64,000 bases of DNA from Alteromonas macleodii ATCC 27126 (GTDB lineage Bacteria > Pseudomonadota > Gammaproteobacteria > Enterobacterales > Alteromonadaceae): assembly GCF_000172635.2 (NCBI RefSeq), contig NC_018632.1:2480001-2544000 (forward strand), given 5' to 3'. This document shows positions 9,138 through 19,703 of the stretch, one piece after another (the stretch's first letter is position 1; each line of letters starts with the position of its first letter). The position numbers and the translations under genes were made by a program. The notes under the pieces are model-generated. The model saw nothing but the letters and a program-made list of their open reading frames with translations, was not told the DNA's origin and ran no database searches.

Positions 9138-9875
9138 TTATAGAAATGTTCTGATTTTCTTTGCAATATTCACCGCCCCTTTAGTATCGCCATGTACACA
9201 CAGAGAATCCGCTTCTATTGCAAGTGTTGCTCCCGAAGCTGTCGTTACTGTTCCCGATGATATAAGTTGTTTAGCTTGAAGCAATGCGTCGCTCTCGCTT
9301 AACACGGCACCTTCGATCAAGCGAGATTGCAGTAAACCTTCATCGGTATAACGCCTGTCTGAAAACGCTTCAAAATACAACGGCAGCCCCCACTCTTGCG
9401 CAGCGTCTTTAAGCGCTGCATTTTGCGACGTAGCCTGTACCATTAGCGCAAGGGGCGAATCTAACGACTGCATATTTATTTCAGCTATGCTTTGCATTAC
9501 TGTGCGCATGACAGCTGTATCTTTCATCATGTCATTGTAAAGCGCACCATGAGGTTTCACATAACTTACGTTGGCCCCGCAAGCCTTTGCCATTCCACTC
9601 AATGCACTCACTTGATATTGGATCATAGCGCTGAGTTCATCAGCAGCAATCGCCATACTTCTGCGACCAAATCCCTGTAAGTCTGGATAGGCTGGATGGG
9701 CACCTATGTCCACATCATGTTGTTTGGCTAACCGAATAGCCTGCTTCATCACTAACGGATCACCCGCATGAAAACCACAAGCAATGTTGGCCTGATCAAT
9801 TTCTGCCATAATGGCCGCTTCCACCGGCATAGACCATGCGCCAAAACTCTCACCTAAATCGCAATTTAACTTCAT
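9138..9875 (-). CDS. pxpA: 5-oxoprolinase subunit PxpA (LamB/YcsF family)
   Basis: The 245-residue protein begins MKLNCDLGESFGAW, the diagnostic N-terminus of the family, with ANIACGFHAGDP near residue 30 and HPAYPDLQGFGRR near residue 60. PxpA is the hydrolytic subunit acting on phosphorylated 5-oxoproline supplied by PxpBC. It is the first gene of the minus-strand run pxpA–pxpB–pxpC–aminotransferase. A gap of 135 bases before pxpB is unusual for this operon, and a local promoter there is possible. Confidence 0.94.
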   Translation of the reverse strand: MKLNCDLGESFGAWSMPVEAAIMAEIDQANIACGFHAGDPLVMKQAIRLAKQHDVDIGAHPAYPDLQGFGRRSMAIAADELSAMIQYQVSALSGMAKACGANVSYVKPHGALYNDMMKDTAVMRTVMQSIAEINMQSLDSPLALMVQATSQNAALKDAAQEWGLPLYFEAFSDRRYTDEGLLQSRLIEGAVLSESDALLQAKQLISSGTVTTASGATLAIEADSLCVHGDTKGAVNIAKKIRTFL

Positions 9876-9940
9876 AATGGTTTAGCTCTTACGTTCATTC
9901 CAGTATCATGTTACCTGTTCTTTTTAAAAAGTCAGTGCTG

Positions 9941-10825
9941 ATGATAAATATTGGAAAAATTAATACATTACGCGTGGTAGCCCAATACCCTTTTGGCTAC
10001 GCTTTAGCGCCACTTGTCGAAAACAACGACGAAAACGACTGCGTAATAGAAATAGATGATGCTGAAGAGCTGCAAACTGTGACCCTTGCGATTGACGAAG
10101 TAGAAACTTCCCTCGCAGAAGGACAACAGATAGACGTATTTGTAGCCACAGATCAGCGCGGCGATCTCTATGCCACCATGAAGAAACCTTTGATTCAAGT
10201 TGGTGAAACTAAGGTACTTAAAGCGGTATCTGCCACTAACTTTGGTGCATTTTTCGACTGGGGTTTAGACAACGACCTTTTAATGCCCAACGACTACCAA
10301 GCCCAACCTGTCAATCCAGGTATGTACTATGTTGTTCACACCTTTTTTGATGATAAAACCCAGCGTATTTTAGGTGCTACCAAGCTTCACTATTTTCTAA
10401 AGGAAAGTAGTGCCTATCTCAACGAGGGCGACACAGTGCAATGCTTGGTTTATGCCAAAACTGATTTAGGTTTTAAGGTCGTTATCAATGAAAAAAGCTT
10501 AGGTCTTATTTTCCATAGCGATGCCTTTAAGCCACTTAAAGTCGGGCAAGCTACTGAAGGGGTAATTAAAACAATTCGTGACGATGGCAAGGTAGATGTA
10601 GCCCTTCAGCGCGTAGACAAAGGTGGCCGTGATGCACTTCAACAAGCCATTTTGGATGACTTAGAAGCCCACGGTGGCATTTCTACGCTAACAGATAAGA
10701 GTGCGCCAGAAGCCATTTACTCTCATTTTAACGTGAGTAAAGCGGCGTATAAAAAAGCGTTAGGGGCGTTATATAAGCAAAAGAAAATCACGCTTAGCCC
10801 AGATGCTGTTCGCCTTAACAAATAA
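9941..10825 (+). CDS. S1-like RNA-binding protein, CvfB/YitL family
   Basis: From ATG 9941 (MINIGKINTLRVV) the product is 294 residues; ATG 9908 is in frame and possible, but relatives begin at the shorter form. CvfB proteins carry several S1-like beta-barrel domains and a C-terminal winged helix, and bind RNA. Visible here are KAVSATNFGAFFDWGLDNDLL (S1-like, about residue 75), a second barrel around LVYAKTDLGFKVVIN, and a C-terminal segment SHFNVSKAAYKKALGALYKQ typical of the family. The role in this organism is unknown. The gene is divergent from pxpA. Confidence 0.87.
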   Translation: MINIGKINTLRVVAQYPFGYALAPLVENNDENDCVIEIDDAEELQTVTLAIDEVETSLAEGQQIDVFVATDQRGDLYATMKKPLIQVGETKVLKAVSATNFGAFFDWGLDNDLLMPNDYQAQPVNPGMYYVVHTFFDDKTQRILGATKLHYFLKESSAYLNEGDTVQCLVYAKTDLGFKVVINEKSLGLIFHSDAFKPLKVGQATEGVIKTIRDDGKVDVALQRVDKGGRDALQQAILDDLEAHGGISTLTDKSAPEAIYSHFNVSKAAYKKALGALYKQKKITLSPDAVRLNK

Positions 10826-10909
10826 ACGCACATGTCACAGCTGCATTGAAGCGCTAAACTGGCCTGTCTTGCAGCTTCCTTTTTTATTTTTATGACATTA
10901 GGACAAACA

Positions 10910-11302
10910 ATGAAAGCACGTGTTTCTTGGGATCAAGATTTAACTTTTACAGGAACTACAGACAGCGGTTACAAAACGGTGATGGACGGCAGCGGTAAGG
11001 CTGTATCTCCGATGGAATCAGTGCTGTTGGCAGTTGGTGCATGTTCAAGTATTGACGTGGTAGATATTCTTAAAAAAGGGCGCTTTAACATTGAAGCCTG
11101 TAACTGTGAATTAGAAGCTGAACGCGCTGAAGAGCCGCCTCGTGTATTTACTAAAATTCACGCGCATTACACAGTGTCAGGTGAAGGCATTAGTGAAAAG
11201 GCCCTTGCTCGCGCTGTGCAGCTTTCTGCAGAAAAATACTGTTCCGTCATGCTAATGCTAACGGGTAATGTTGAGATCACTACAAGCTATACTTTGGTTT
11301 AA
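10910..11302 (+). CDS. OsmC/YhfA family protein
   Basis: From ATG 10910 (MKARVSWDQDLTF) the product is 130 residues. TAGGA lies seven bases upstream, which decides against the in-frame ATG at 10892. OsmC family members are dimeric; Ohr/OsmC enzymes reduce organic hydroperoxides with two cysteines. Here one cysteine sits in VGACSSIDVVDILKK and one in EKYCSVMLML, the two expected positions, as in the YhfA-like branch. Substrate is unproven. A terminator follows at 11361. Confidence 0.88.
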   Translation: MKARVSWDQDLTFTGTTDSGYKTVMDGSGKAVSPMESVLLAVGACSSIDVVDILKKGRFNIEACNCELEAERAEEPPRVFTKIHAHYTVSGEGISEKALARAVQLSAEKYCSVMLMLTGNVEITTSYTLV

Positions 11303-11360
11303 TGAACTATAGTAGAACCAGCCTCTTTTTAGCGATTCTCGCTAAGCATTAGTAGAAAAG

Positions 11361-11385
11361 GCCAACCACTTGGGTTGGCTTTTTC
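11361..11385 (+). terminator. Terminator after the OsmC gene
   Basis: Stem GCCAACC / GGTTGGC (11361–11367 and 11373–11379) followed by TTTTT. Confidence 0.87.
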
Positions 11386-11515
11386 GTTGAAACTGTTTGT
11401 TACACTCATAAGTGATTGATATTATTAACAATTAACATTAGTTAACATCTTTGGCATATTAGCTGCTGTATATGGTCATTATTATATAACGACAACTACG
11501 TTAGGGTTATTGACC

Positions 11516-12649
11516 ATGGAAACTACAACGCACAGCAACACCTCTTTGTCACCATCACATTCTTTATTACCGTTTTCGCCAACATCACTCAAATTACTTG
11601 TTGGAAGCGGTATTGTTGCCCTTACTCTCTCGATGACAGCATGTTCTGATGCTGATGCCATTAACGACCAAGCCAACGCCACCGAAGTTGAAGAAACCGT
11701 TTTTGCTATTCCCGTTGAAACCCAAACCATTGTTACTGGCGACATCACGTCCACTTACGATACAACCGCTATTTTAGAAGCCCGTGAAGAAGCATTTGTG
11801 GTTGCGCGAGCGTCTGGAATTATCGAAGAAATCTTCGTAGAAGAAGGTGATTATGTTGAAAAAGGCCAGGTACTAGCACAGCTTGATAAACGCCGCTACG
11901 AGCTGAACTTATCAAAAGCTTTGGCTGATTTAGCTGGTATTGAAAGCGAACTAGAAAAGGTCAACAAAGTCTATTCCAAAAAGCTTATCAGCGATGACAC
12001 TTACGACAAGCTCACTTCGCAATTTGAATCAGCAAAAGCGTCTGTACGCTTGGCTGAACTTGATTTGAAAGAAGCAACGATCACAGCACCGATTGATGGA
12101 TACATTGCAGAAAGGAATGCCAAAGTGGGCAACCTGACTGAATCGTTCCAACGGGAGAGAATGTTCCATATCGTTCAGCAACGTAATCTTCAAGGCATTG
12201 TGTATCTGCCTGAAAATGAGCTACCTAACGTAGTGATTGGACAAGGTGCAATGCTTACCGTGGCGGCTTTAGGCGACAGAAGTATCACCGCGAGTGTTGA
12301 ACGTATAAGCCCGGTCATCGATGCGACCACCGGCACGTTCAAAGTAACCTTAAAAGTACCTAACGAAGATAACAAACTTAAAGCCGGCATGTTTACCGAT
12401 GTGTCACTTGAGTACGCAACACATGCTAACGCCACGTTGTTGCCTCGTAGAGCGCTAGTTACCATCGATAATAATCATAGTGTATTCGTTGTCGACAACG
12501 GCAAAGTTAAAAAAGTTGATATTTCTACAGGTTTTGAAAACAACGAAGTCGTTGAAGTTATTAATGGTTTAAACGGTAATGAAGAAGTGGTTACCGCAGG
12601 CCACCAAAACTTGAAAGACAGCGCCCCTGTTGAAGTAGTTAACAGCTAA
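11516..12649 (+). CDS. RND efflux periplasmic adaptor subunit, probable lipoprotein
   Basis: From ATG 11516 (METTTHSN) with TTAGGG upstream, the product is 377 residues. A hydrophobic signal ends in LSMTACSDAD, where the cysteine fits a lipoprotein site. The membrane-fusion protein layout follows: a biotinyl/lipoyl-like half (VVARASGIIEEIFVEEGDYV), an alpha-helical hairpin about residues 130–190, the second lipoyl half (ATITAPIDGYIAERNAKVG), then beta-barrel and membrane-proximal domains. It would bridge the two RND permeases downstream to an outer-membrane channel, which is not encoded here. Substrate is unknown. Confidence 0.92.
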   Translation: METTTHSNTSLSPSHSLLPFSPTSLKLLVGSGIVALTLSMTACSDADAINDQANATEVEETVFAIPVETQTIVTGDITSTYDTTAILEAREEAFVVARASGIIEEIFVEEGDYVEKGQVLAQLDKRRYELNLSKALADLAGIESELEKVNKVYSKKLISDDTYDKLTSQFESAKASVRLAELDLKEATITAPIDGYIAERNAKVGNLTESFQRERMFHIVQQRNLQGIVYLPENELPNVVIGQGAMLTVAALGDRSITASVERISPVIDATTGTFKVTLKVPNEDNKLKAGMFTDVSLEYATHANATLLPRRALVTIDNNHSVFVVDNGKVKKVDISTGFENNEVVEVINGLNGNEEVVTAGHQNLKDSAPVEVVNS

Positions 12650-12674
12650 TTCGGCCCAACAAGGAACTCACACA

Positions 12675-15600
12675 ATGCGTATTGTAGATATTGCTGTAAA
12701 GCGCCCTGTTGCCGTTAGTATGTTCACTTTTGCGGTATTGCTATTTGGTATGGTGTCGTTAGGCAGACTGTCGGTTAACCTACTGCCTGACTTATCTTAC
12801 CCTACTCTCACCATTCGTACTGACTACGACGGTGCAGCGCCAGGCGAAGTCGAACAACTGGTTTCAAAGCCCATTGAAGAAGCCATTGGCGTAGTAAAAG
12901 GCGTACGTAAAGTCACGTCCACATCGCGTGCAGGCCAGTCTGACGTAGTGCTTTCATTTGCATGGGGTACTGATATGGATTTCGCGAGCTTAGAAGTGCG
13001 CGAGAAACTTGATGTATTACAACTTCCCCTTGATATAGAAAAACCAAGACTCCTTCGTTTTAACCCAAGTCTAGACCCGGTAATTAAACTGGGGCTGACG
13101 GCACAACGCGATACGTCAGGTTTAAGCGTAGCGCAAATGAAGCGATTACGTTTATATGCCGAACAGCAAGTAAAACGAGCTTTAGAGTCGGTAGAAGGTG
13201 TGGCAGCCGTGCGCGTTGGCGGTGGTTTAGAAAACGAAATACACATCCTTATCGACCAGCAGAAAGCCAGTCAGCTGTCTATTCCCATTACCCGAATTAT
13301 TGACCGGGTCAGTGCCGAAAACATTAACGCGGCCGGCGGTCGAATTGATAACGCAGCCCAAGCGTTTTTGGTCAGAACCCTGAATCAGTTTGAAACACTC
13401 AGCGATATCGAAAACCTTTTCATTGGGCGTTTTGAAGGCAGAAACATTCAACTTAAAGACGTGGCAACGGTTGAGAGTGCTTATAAAGATCGTGATGTGG
13501 TAACGCGCTTTAACGGCAATGAAGGCATTGAAATTGCCATTTATAAAGAAGGCGATGCTAATGCGGTTAACGTTGCGCAAAAGGTGGCTAGCCGGTTAAA
13601 TGAGGTGAACAACAACCTGCCTTCTAACTACACGCTTAGCGAAATATACGATCAAAGCGTGTTCATCAAGCAAGCCATAGACAACGTGAAGTCAGCGGCA
13701 GTGATGGGCGGTATTTTAGCCATGTTAGTGCTGTACCTTTTTCTTAAAGACTTCTGGGCTACCGTTATTATCTCGGTTTCTATTCCGGTATCAGTAATTG
13801 CCACCTTTAATCTAATGTATGCCAACGATATAAGCTTAAACATGATGAGCTTAGGTGGTATCGCGCTTGCTGTTGGATTATTGGTAGATAACAGCATTGT
13901 TGTGCTTGAAAATATCGATCGTCATAAGAAGTTAAAAATGGCTGGAAGTGATAACGCTACAGCTAATGAAAAAACGACGGCAGAAGCCACAGAAACTGAG
14001 GCATCTGCCGCTAGCGAAGGAACAAAAGAAGTCTCTGGCGCAATTGTGGCTTCTACACTGACCACTATGGCCGTGTTTGTGCCGCTAATATTTGTAGAAG
14101 GTATTGCAGGTCAGCTGTTTAAAGACCAAGCGTTGACCGTCTCGTTCGCTTTAGCTGCATCGCTTGTTGTCGCGCTTACACTAATTCCTGCGATGGCACA
14201 CAAAAAGAAAAAGCAACAGCTCGATCACGAAGAGGTGTTCACTACACCAGCGCCTCCCCCTCCTACGTCAACGTTTGGCAAAGTTATGTATTACCTTACC
14301 CTACCAATCCGTTGGGTATTCAGACTTATCTTTGTATTTTTACCTGCAGCTTTGGTCACCTTGGTGATAGGTGCATGGCATATCGTCAGCAAATTACTGA
14401 GCGTTGCGTTTAAACCACTTATTTGGGTATTTAACAAAGGGTTTGACCTTCTCGCTTCCGCCTATGAAAAACTGCTACGTATAAGCCTTCGAGCAAAAGC
14501 ACTGGTACTTGCCATTGCCTTTGTACTTGCGGCGGGCGCGGTGTTGCTGATACCGAGATTGGGCATGGAACTTATCCCCACCCTATCACAAGGCGAGTTC
14601 TCGGTAGAAGTGACCCTCCCTGCAGGATCGCCACTAGCGCGTACCGACGCTATTATCAGCGAACTTGCAGCGGTTGCAGTAAATAACAATGATGGCGGCG
14701 AAACCATGGTGCTTCGCACGTATGCCATGTCTGGTACAGGAAGCCTTATCAGCGCAGCGCCTAACCAAGGTGGTGATCATTGGGGTCGTTTAAACATTGT
14801 CATGCAGCCTACGGCGACAGCTAGCGACATGGACGATGTGAAGCGTGCGCTTCGTGATTACCTAGCCTTCAAACCTCAGGTTCAGGCAACGTTTTCAGAG
14901 CCAGAGCTATTTAGCTTTGCCTCGCCTATTCAAATTGAAATTGCGGGCTACGACCTTAATCAATTACAGCAGTATGGCGACGCCATTGCGACAAAACTTG
15001 CCAGTTACAGTAATTTTGCCGATGTAACTACTAGCATTCGTGACGGAAACCCAGAGCTTAAGATAGCCTTCCATCACGCTAAGCTTGCTCGACTTGAGCT
15101 TGATGCATCAACCGTTTCTCAGCTTATTGCAGCCAAAGTAGGTGGCCGTGTCGCTACACAGTACAGTGTTGAAGATAGAAAGGTGGATGTGCTAGTAAGA
15201 ACGCAAGAAAACCAGCGAGATGACATCGCCAGCGTGCGTGCCATTGTTGTTAATCCAGGCTCTGCACAACCTATTCCATTAAGTGCCGTGGCAGACGTTT
15301 ACATGAGTGTAGGTCCTAGCGAGATCACCCGCGTTGGACAGCAGCGTGTAGCGCTGGTATCTGCGAATTTAGCTAAGGGTAAGCTTGATGAAGCAGTTGC
15401 CGTTGCCAATAAAGTCATTGATGAAACCCAACTTCCTCTATCTTTAAGTGCAACAGTAACTGGACAAAGTGAAGACATGCAAAGCAGCTTCCGTTCGCTA
15501 CAGTTTGCCCTAGCACTTGCGGTGTTCATGGTGTATTTGGTTATGGCGTCACAGTTCGAGTCGCTGCTGCACCCTCTGCTTATTTTGTTCGCAGTGCCGC

Positions 15601-16058
15601 TAGCCGGTGCAGGTTCCGTGTATGGATTGTGGCTTACCAATACGCCGCTAAACGTGGTGGTATTTATCGGTTTGATTATGCTGTGCGGTATTGTAGTGAA
15701 CAACGCTATTGTATTAGTTGACCGTATAAATCAGTTACGCCGTCAAGGAGTAGATAAAGACACCGCTATTCTAGATGCTGCAAAGACCCGCCTGCGCCCC
15801 ATTGTGATGACTACACTTACTACGGTGTTGGGTCTATTGCCTATGGCGTTTGGTTTTGGTGAAGGTGCTGAAATTCGCACGCCAATGGCCATCACTGTTA
15901 TTTACGGCCTTCTGTTTGCAAGCTTGCTCACCCTCATTTTACTGCCAGTGCTTTACAGCCTGTTCGACGTGAAGAAAAACGTTGCGCAGAAAACGTCTGT
16001 TAACACTAATGCGGGCTTTGGTGACGAAGGAGCAATGTCGAAAGGAGGTGTACTATGA
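12675..16058 (+). CDS. RND efflux transporter permease (first of two)
   Basis: The 1127-residue inner-membrane proton antiporter is of the HAE1/AcrB type. It begins MRIVDIAVKRPVAVSMF; the TM4 proton-relay segment AVGLLVDNSIVVLENI is present, as is the C-terminal RLRPIVMTTLTTVLGLLP block. It is longer than the usual ~1030 residues because of two extra stretches: an acidic, Ala/Glu/Thr-rich insertion after TM4 (about residues 425–450) and a charged/proline-rich linker near HKKKKQQLDHEE with an extra hydrophobic stretch before TM7. ATG 12675 has AAGGAA upstream. The stop overlaps the next ATG (ATGA), so the two pump subunits are coupled and may form a heterotrimer of MdtBC type. Confidence 0.93.
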   Translation: MRIVDIAVKRPVAVSMFTFAVLLFGMVSLGRLSVNLLPDLSYPTLTIRTDYDGAAPGEVEQLVSKPIEEAIGVVKGVRKVTSTSRAGQSDVVLSFAWGTDMDFASLEVREKLDVLQLPLDIEKPRLLRFNPSLDPVIKLGLTAQRDTSGLSVAQMKRLRLYAEQQVKRALESVEGVAAVRVGGGLENEIHILIDQQKASQLSIPITRIIDRVSAENINAAGGRIDNAAQAFLVRTLNQFETLSDIENLFIGRFEGRNIQLKDVATVESAYKDRDVVTRFNGNEGIEIAIYKEGDANAVNVAQKVASRLNEVNNNLPSNYTLSEIYDQSVFIKQAIDNVKSAAVMGGILAMLVLYLFLKDFWATVIISVSIPVSVIATFNLMYANDISLNMMSLGGIALAVGLLVDNSIVVLENIDRHKKLKMAGSDNATANEKTTAEATETEASAASEGTKEVSGAIVASTLTTMAVFVPLIFVEGIAGQLFKDQALTVSFALAASLVVALTLIPAMAHKKKKQQLDHEEVFTTPAPPPPTSTFGKVMYYLTLPIRWVFRLIFVFLPAALVTLVIGAWHIVSKLLSVAFKPLIWVFNKGFDLLASAYEKLLRISLRAKALVLAIAFVLAAGAVLLIPRLGMELIPTLSQGEFSVEVTLPAGSPLARTDAIISELAAVAVNNNDGGETMVLRTYAMSGTGSLISAAPNQGGDHWGRLNIVMQPTATASDMDDVKRALRDYLAFKPQVQATFSEPELFSFASPIQIEIAGYDLNQLQQYGDAIATKLASYSNFADVTTSIRDGNPELKIAFHHAKLARLELDASTVSQLIAAKVGGRVATQYSVEDRKVDVLVRTQENQRDDIASVRAIVVNPGSAQPIPLSAVADVYMSVGPSEITRVGQQRVALVSANLAKGKLDEAVAVANKVIDETQLPLSLSATVTGQSEDMQSSFRSLQFALALAVFMVYLVMASQFESLLHPLLILFAVPLAGAGSVYGLWLTNTPLNVVVFIGLIMLCGIVVNNAIVLVDRINQLRRQGVDKDTAILDAAKTRLRPIVMTTLTTVLGLLPMAFGFGEGAEIRTPMAITVIYGLLFASLLTLILLPVLYSLFDVKKNVAQKTSVNTNAGFGDEGAMSKGGVL

Positions 16059-19000
16059 GTACACCTTCTCACAACGCTAATAACAGTTCTGAAACCCACA
16101 CTGACAAGCGCCAAACACGTGACCCGAATCAACGCGAGACAGACATAGCTCCACAGCCGCACCTTTCAAAAATTGCAGGTATAGGCGCCTCGCTTGCACG
16201 CTTTGCGTTAAATAAGCCCGTTACCATCGGAATGCTGTTTTTGTCTATGTTGCTGTTCGGCATTGTATCTGGCCGCTTATTGCCTTTAGAGAAATTCCCT
16301 GGGATTGATATTCCAGAAATGGTAGTGCAAATCCCCTACCCTGATGCAACGCCAGTTGAGATTGAAACCATGATCACCCGCCCGGTTGAAGAGGCCGTTG
16401 CTACCATGTCGGGGATAAAGCGATTAAGGGCACGGTCGTACGACAATATGGCTGAGGTCATTGTAGAGTTCGATTGGGATGAAAACCTTAAAGCCAAAAG
16501 TATTGAAGCGCGGGAGAAGATTGACGCTATTCGCCACGAACTTCCTGACGATATAGAGCGGATCATGGTGTATAAATTTAACACCAACGATATGCCTATA
16601 TTCCAGCTGCGTGTATCGAGCGACCGCGACTTATCAAATGCTTACGACTTGCTTGAACGTAACCTTAAGCGACCGCTAGAGCGTGTTCCGGGTGTATCGA
16701 AAGTTGAGCTATACGGCACCATGAAGCGTCAAATTACTATTCGCTTAGATCCTAAGAAAATGGCGGCCTACCAAATAGACGGTACACGCTTAGAGCAGCA
16801 GCTTCAAAACGCCAACTTCTCGCTAACCGCGGGCTATATGTACAATAACGGTGAAAAAATTCTGGTTAACCCAACTGGCGAATTTACCGATGTAAACGAC
16901 TTTAAAAATATGTGGGTTACCCGCAGCGTTCGCTTGTCTGATATTGCCAGCGTGACTTACGAGCTTCCTCAACGCAATGAAGGACGTCATTTAGATCGCA
17001 CCTTTGCGGTAGGCTTTAACGTATTTCGCGAATCGGGCAGCAATCTTGTAGAAGTTTCCGACGCGGTAATGAAGGTTATCGAAAAAGCCAAGGAAGACCC
17101 TGAGTTTACAGGCATTAGTTTATTTGTAATGGACGACACCGCGAAAAGCGTGACTTCGTCGCTGAGCGATTTGCTAAACGCAGGCCTTTTAGGTGCGTTA
17201 CTTTCAGTTATTGTGCTGTACTTATTTTTGCGCCAGCTTACCACCACCTTAATCGTCGTGCTTTCAGTGCCATTCTCAATTTGTATTACCTTAGGTGTGA
17301 TGTATCTATTAGGTTATACACTCAACATCTTATCGTTAATGGGCCTCATGCTAGCGGTAGGTATGCTGGTAGACAACGCCGTGGTGATCACTGAAAGCGT
17401 ATTTCAAGAACGCCAACAAGAGGGAGACATTAAGCGAGCCACCCAGATTGGTGTAAACAAAGTCAGTCTTGCGGTCATTGCCGGAACAGCAACCACGGCA
17501 ATAGTGTTTTTACCTAATATTATTGGGGTAAAAATAGACGTGACTATTTTCTTAGAGCACGTTGCTGTGGCTATCTGTATATCTCTGTTCGCGTCGCTTT
17601 TCATTGCTAAAACACTTATTCCCTTGCTGACAACTAAGGTAAAGATCCCTGTTGTAGAAACGCCTCAAACACCGTCCTACATAAAAGGCTATGGTCGTGC
17701 GCTTAACTGGATGTTGAAACACCAGGGTGTAACTTGTGTTATTGCTCTGCTTATTCTCGCGTCGACCTTTGTGCCTATGCAGGTGGTAACGTCTGACGAT
17801 GAGGGTAACGACAACCAAGAGCGCATTTGGCTTAATTACCATGTGACACAAAACTTCACCTTGGATGAAGTGGAAAAAACCGTAAATAAAATGGAAGCAT
17901 ATCTTTATGAAAACCAAGAACGCTTTCATATTAAGCAGGTGTATACCTATTTTACTGCCGGCCATGCAGTAAGCGGTATCACGCTTAATGACGAGTTGCC
18001 CGTAAGTGTGGGTAAAATTAAGGAGGATATTCGCGAAAACATGCCTTCATTCGTGCGTGCTCGCCCCTCTTTCCAGTGGGATAGCGGCAACGGTGGTGGC
18101 GTGAGAGTAACGCTGTTGGGCGAGTCTTCAGAAACCTTGCTCACTATTTCAGAGCAAATCATTCCTATTCTTTCCACCATAGATGGGTTGGAAGATGTAA
18201 AAGCCGACACGGGATCTACCCGCGATGAGGTTCAAATACGCATAGACAGAGAGAAAGCAAATCGCTTCGGCATACAAGTAAACGATGTGGCTAAACTTAT
18301 CTCTACGGCACTACGCGGAAGTAATTTACGTACATTCCGCTATGGTGACGCCGGAGAAGTGGCGGTGCAGCTTAAGTTTGGCAGCGATATTCAAGCCTCG
18401 CTAAGCGAACTTAAGAACATCAATATTGGGTTTACGCAGGGTCAATCGGTAACGCTGAACATGATTGCAGATTTCTCTGTGGTGCCACAGCTTTCGCAAA
18501 TTAACCGCAACTATCGTCAAACAGCGCTAGCTATTGGTGCAAACTTAGAGGGTGAACCACCACCGAACAAGCTCGTGAGCGCATAGAAAAAGCATTAGCT
18601 AATATCGAATTGCCGACAGGCTATAAGTGGACGCTAGACGGCAGCTTCTCTCGCCAGGATGAAGCCAATGCCGTAATGCAAATGAATATGCTATTAGCGC
18701 TTTGCATGATATACGTTGTGATGGCCGCGCTGTTTGAATCGCTAATTCTTCCAACATCTGTAATTACGTCACTACTGTTTTCCTTTACAGGTGTTTTTTG
18801 GGCATTCATGGTTACAGGCACATCTATGTCTATCATGGGGATGATTGGCATGCTGATTCTGATGGGTATTGTGGTTAACAATGGCATCGTATTGGTAGAC
18901 AGAATTAATCAGCTAATTAATGAAGGCTTGTCGCTGTATGACGCAGTGATTGAAGGATGTATGACACGTATCAGGCCTATTCTGATGACAGTAGCCACTA

Positions 19001-19233
19001 CAGTTCTAGGGCTTATTCCACTTGCGATGGGGAGTACTCGAATTGGTGGCGACGGTCCTCCCTACTCGCCAATGGCCATTGCAATCATTGGTGGGCTGGT
19101 GTTCTCAACACTAACCAGCTTGTTCTTAGTACCACTTGCTTACGTGTTGCTACTAAAGCTTAGGTTTAAAACGCAACGTTTGTTTAAAACCAGTAAAGCG
19201 CGTGTAGCCACGTATATTAAAATCGCTAATTAA
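16055..19233 (+). pseudogene. RND efflux transporter permease (second), frameshifted
   Basis: The first frame (16055–18586, 843 residues) covers the N-terminal two thirds, including GLMLAVGMLVDNAVVITESV, then ends abruptly. The remaining third (TM8–12, with RIRPILMTVATTVLGLIPLAM) continues in another frame to 19233. Around 18555 the sequence reads GGTGAACCACC; one additional base there restores a continuous frame through TTTEQARERIEKAL into the second part, giving about 1059 residues, a normal pump length. So one base is missing. Either the gene is broken, which would disable a pump that depends on both permeases, or it is a sequence error. Flanking coding quality is otherwise intact. Confidence 0.88.
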
Positions 19234-19260
19234 GGCGCACACTTTAAAAAAAGTAAGACA

Positions 19261-19330
19261 AAAAGCGGGTCTAGTTTTCACCATTTACGTCAACGTGATT
19301 GACGATGAGTGCAAGCTAGCCCGCTTTTTC
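19261..19330. terminator. Bidirectional terminator between the RND operon and the DUF3718 gene
   Basis: Outer stem AAAAGCGGG(T)CTAG / CTAGCCCGCTTTT (19261–19274 and 19316–19328) encloses about 40 bases with a small inner GTCA/TGAC hairpin. It has T's on both outgoing strands. Confidence 0.75.
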
Positions 19331-19358
19331 TGGATTTATCGTTACCGCAATCAACGCC

Positions 19359-19703
19359 TTAGCTACGCGACGTTAAGTATTCATGTACGGCATCAGCGTG
19401 ACGTTCAACTGAAAACTCAATTAGACTACTGCCATTGCACGTCAACCCTTCTTCAGACGTTACCATACGCAACACTTCACGCTGACTAGCACCAATGCGT
19501 CCTACGTTACGTGAAAGACTAGAGCGAAGTACTCTAACGTCATCATTTATCACAGCTTTACAAAACCCTGCGAATTGGGTTTCGCCTACAAAGCGTATGT
19601 CTTTTTGCGGTGCTGCGGCAGTTGCGTTAACGCTAAATGCTGCGGTTGCAGTTACAGCTAGCACTTTTACCGCGTTGGCTAGTTTCGATTTAACTGGTTT
19701 CAT
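19359..19703 (-). CDS. Secreted DUF3718 family protein
   Basis: The 114-residue product has an N-terminal signal peptide with likely cleavage after NATAA (about residue 30). The mature part matches the DUF3718 pattern: FAGFCKAVINDDVRVLRSSL and a second cysteine in EGLTCNGSSLIEF, probably forming a disulfide in the periplasm. The family is small, limited to Alteromonadales-like bacteria, and of unknown function. The gene is monocistronic, with a long upstream region and a convergent RND operon downstream. Confidence 0.8.
   Translation of the reverse strand: MKPVKSKLANAVKVLAVTATAAFSVNATAAAPQKDIRFVGETQFAGFCKAVINDDVRVLRSSLSRNVGRIGASQREVLRMVTSEEGLTCNGSSLIEFSVERHADAVHEYLTSRS

Noticed and set aside
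12824..13580. Long minus-strand open frames inside the first RND permease
   Set aside because: They lie antisense to a gene with complete family motifs and have no recognisable protein features.
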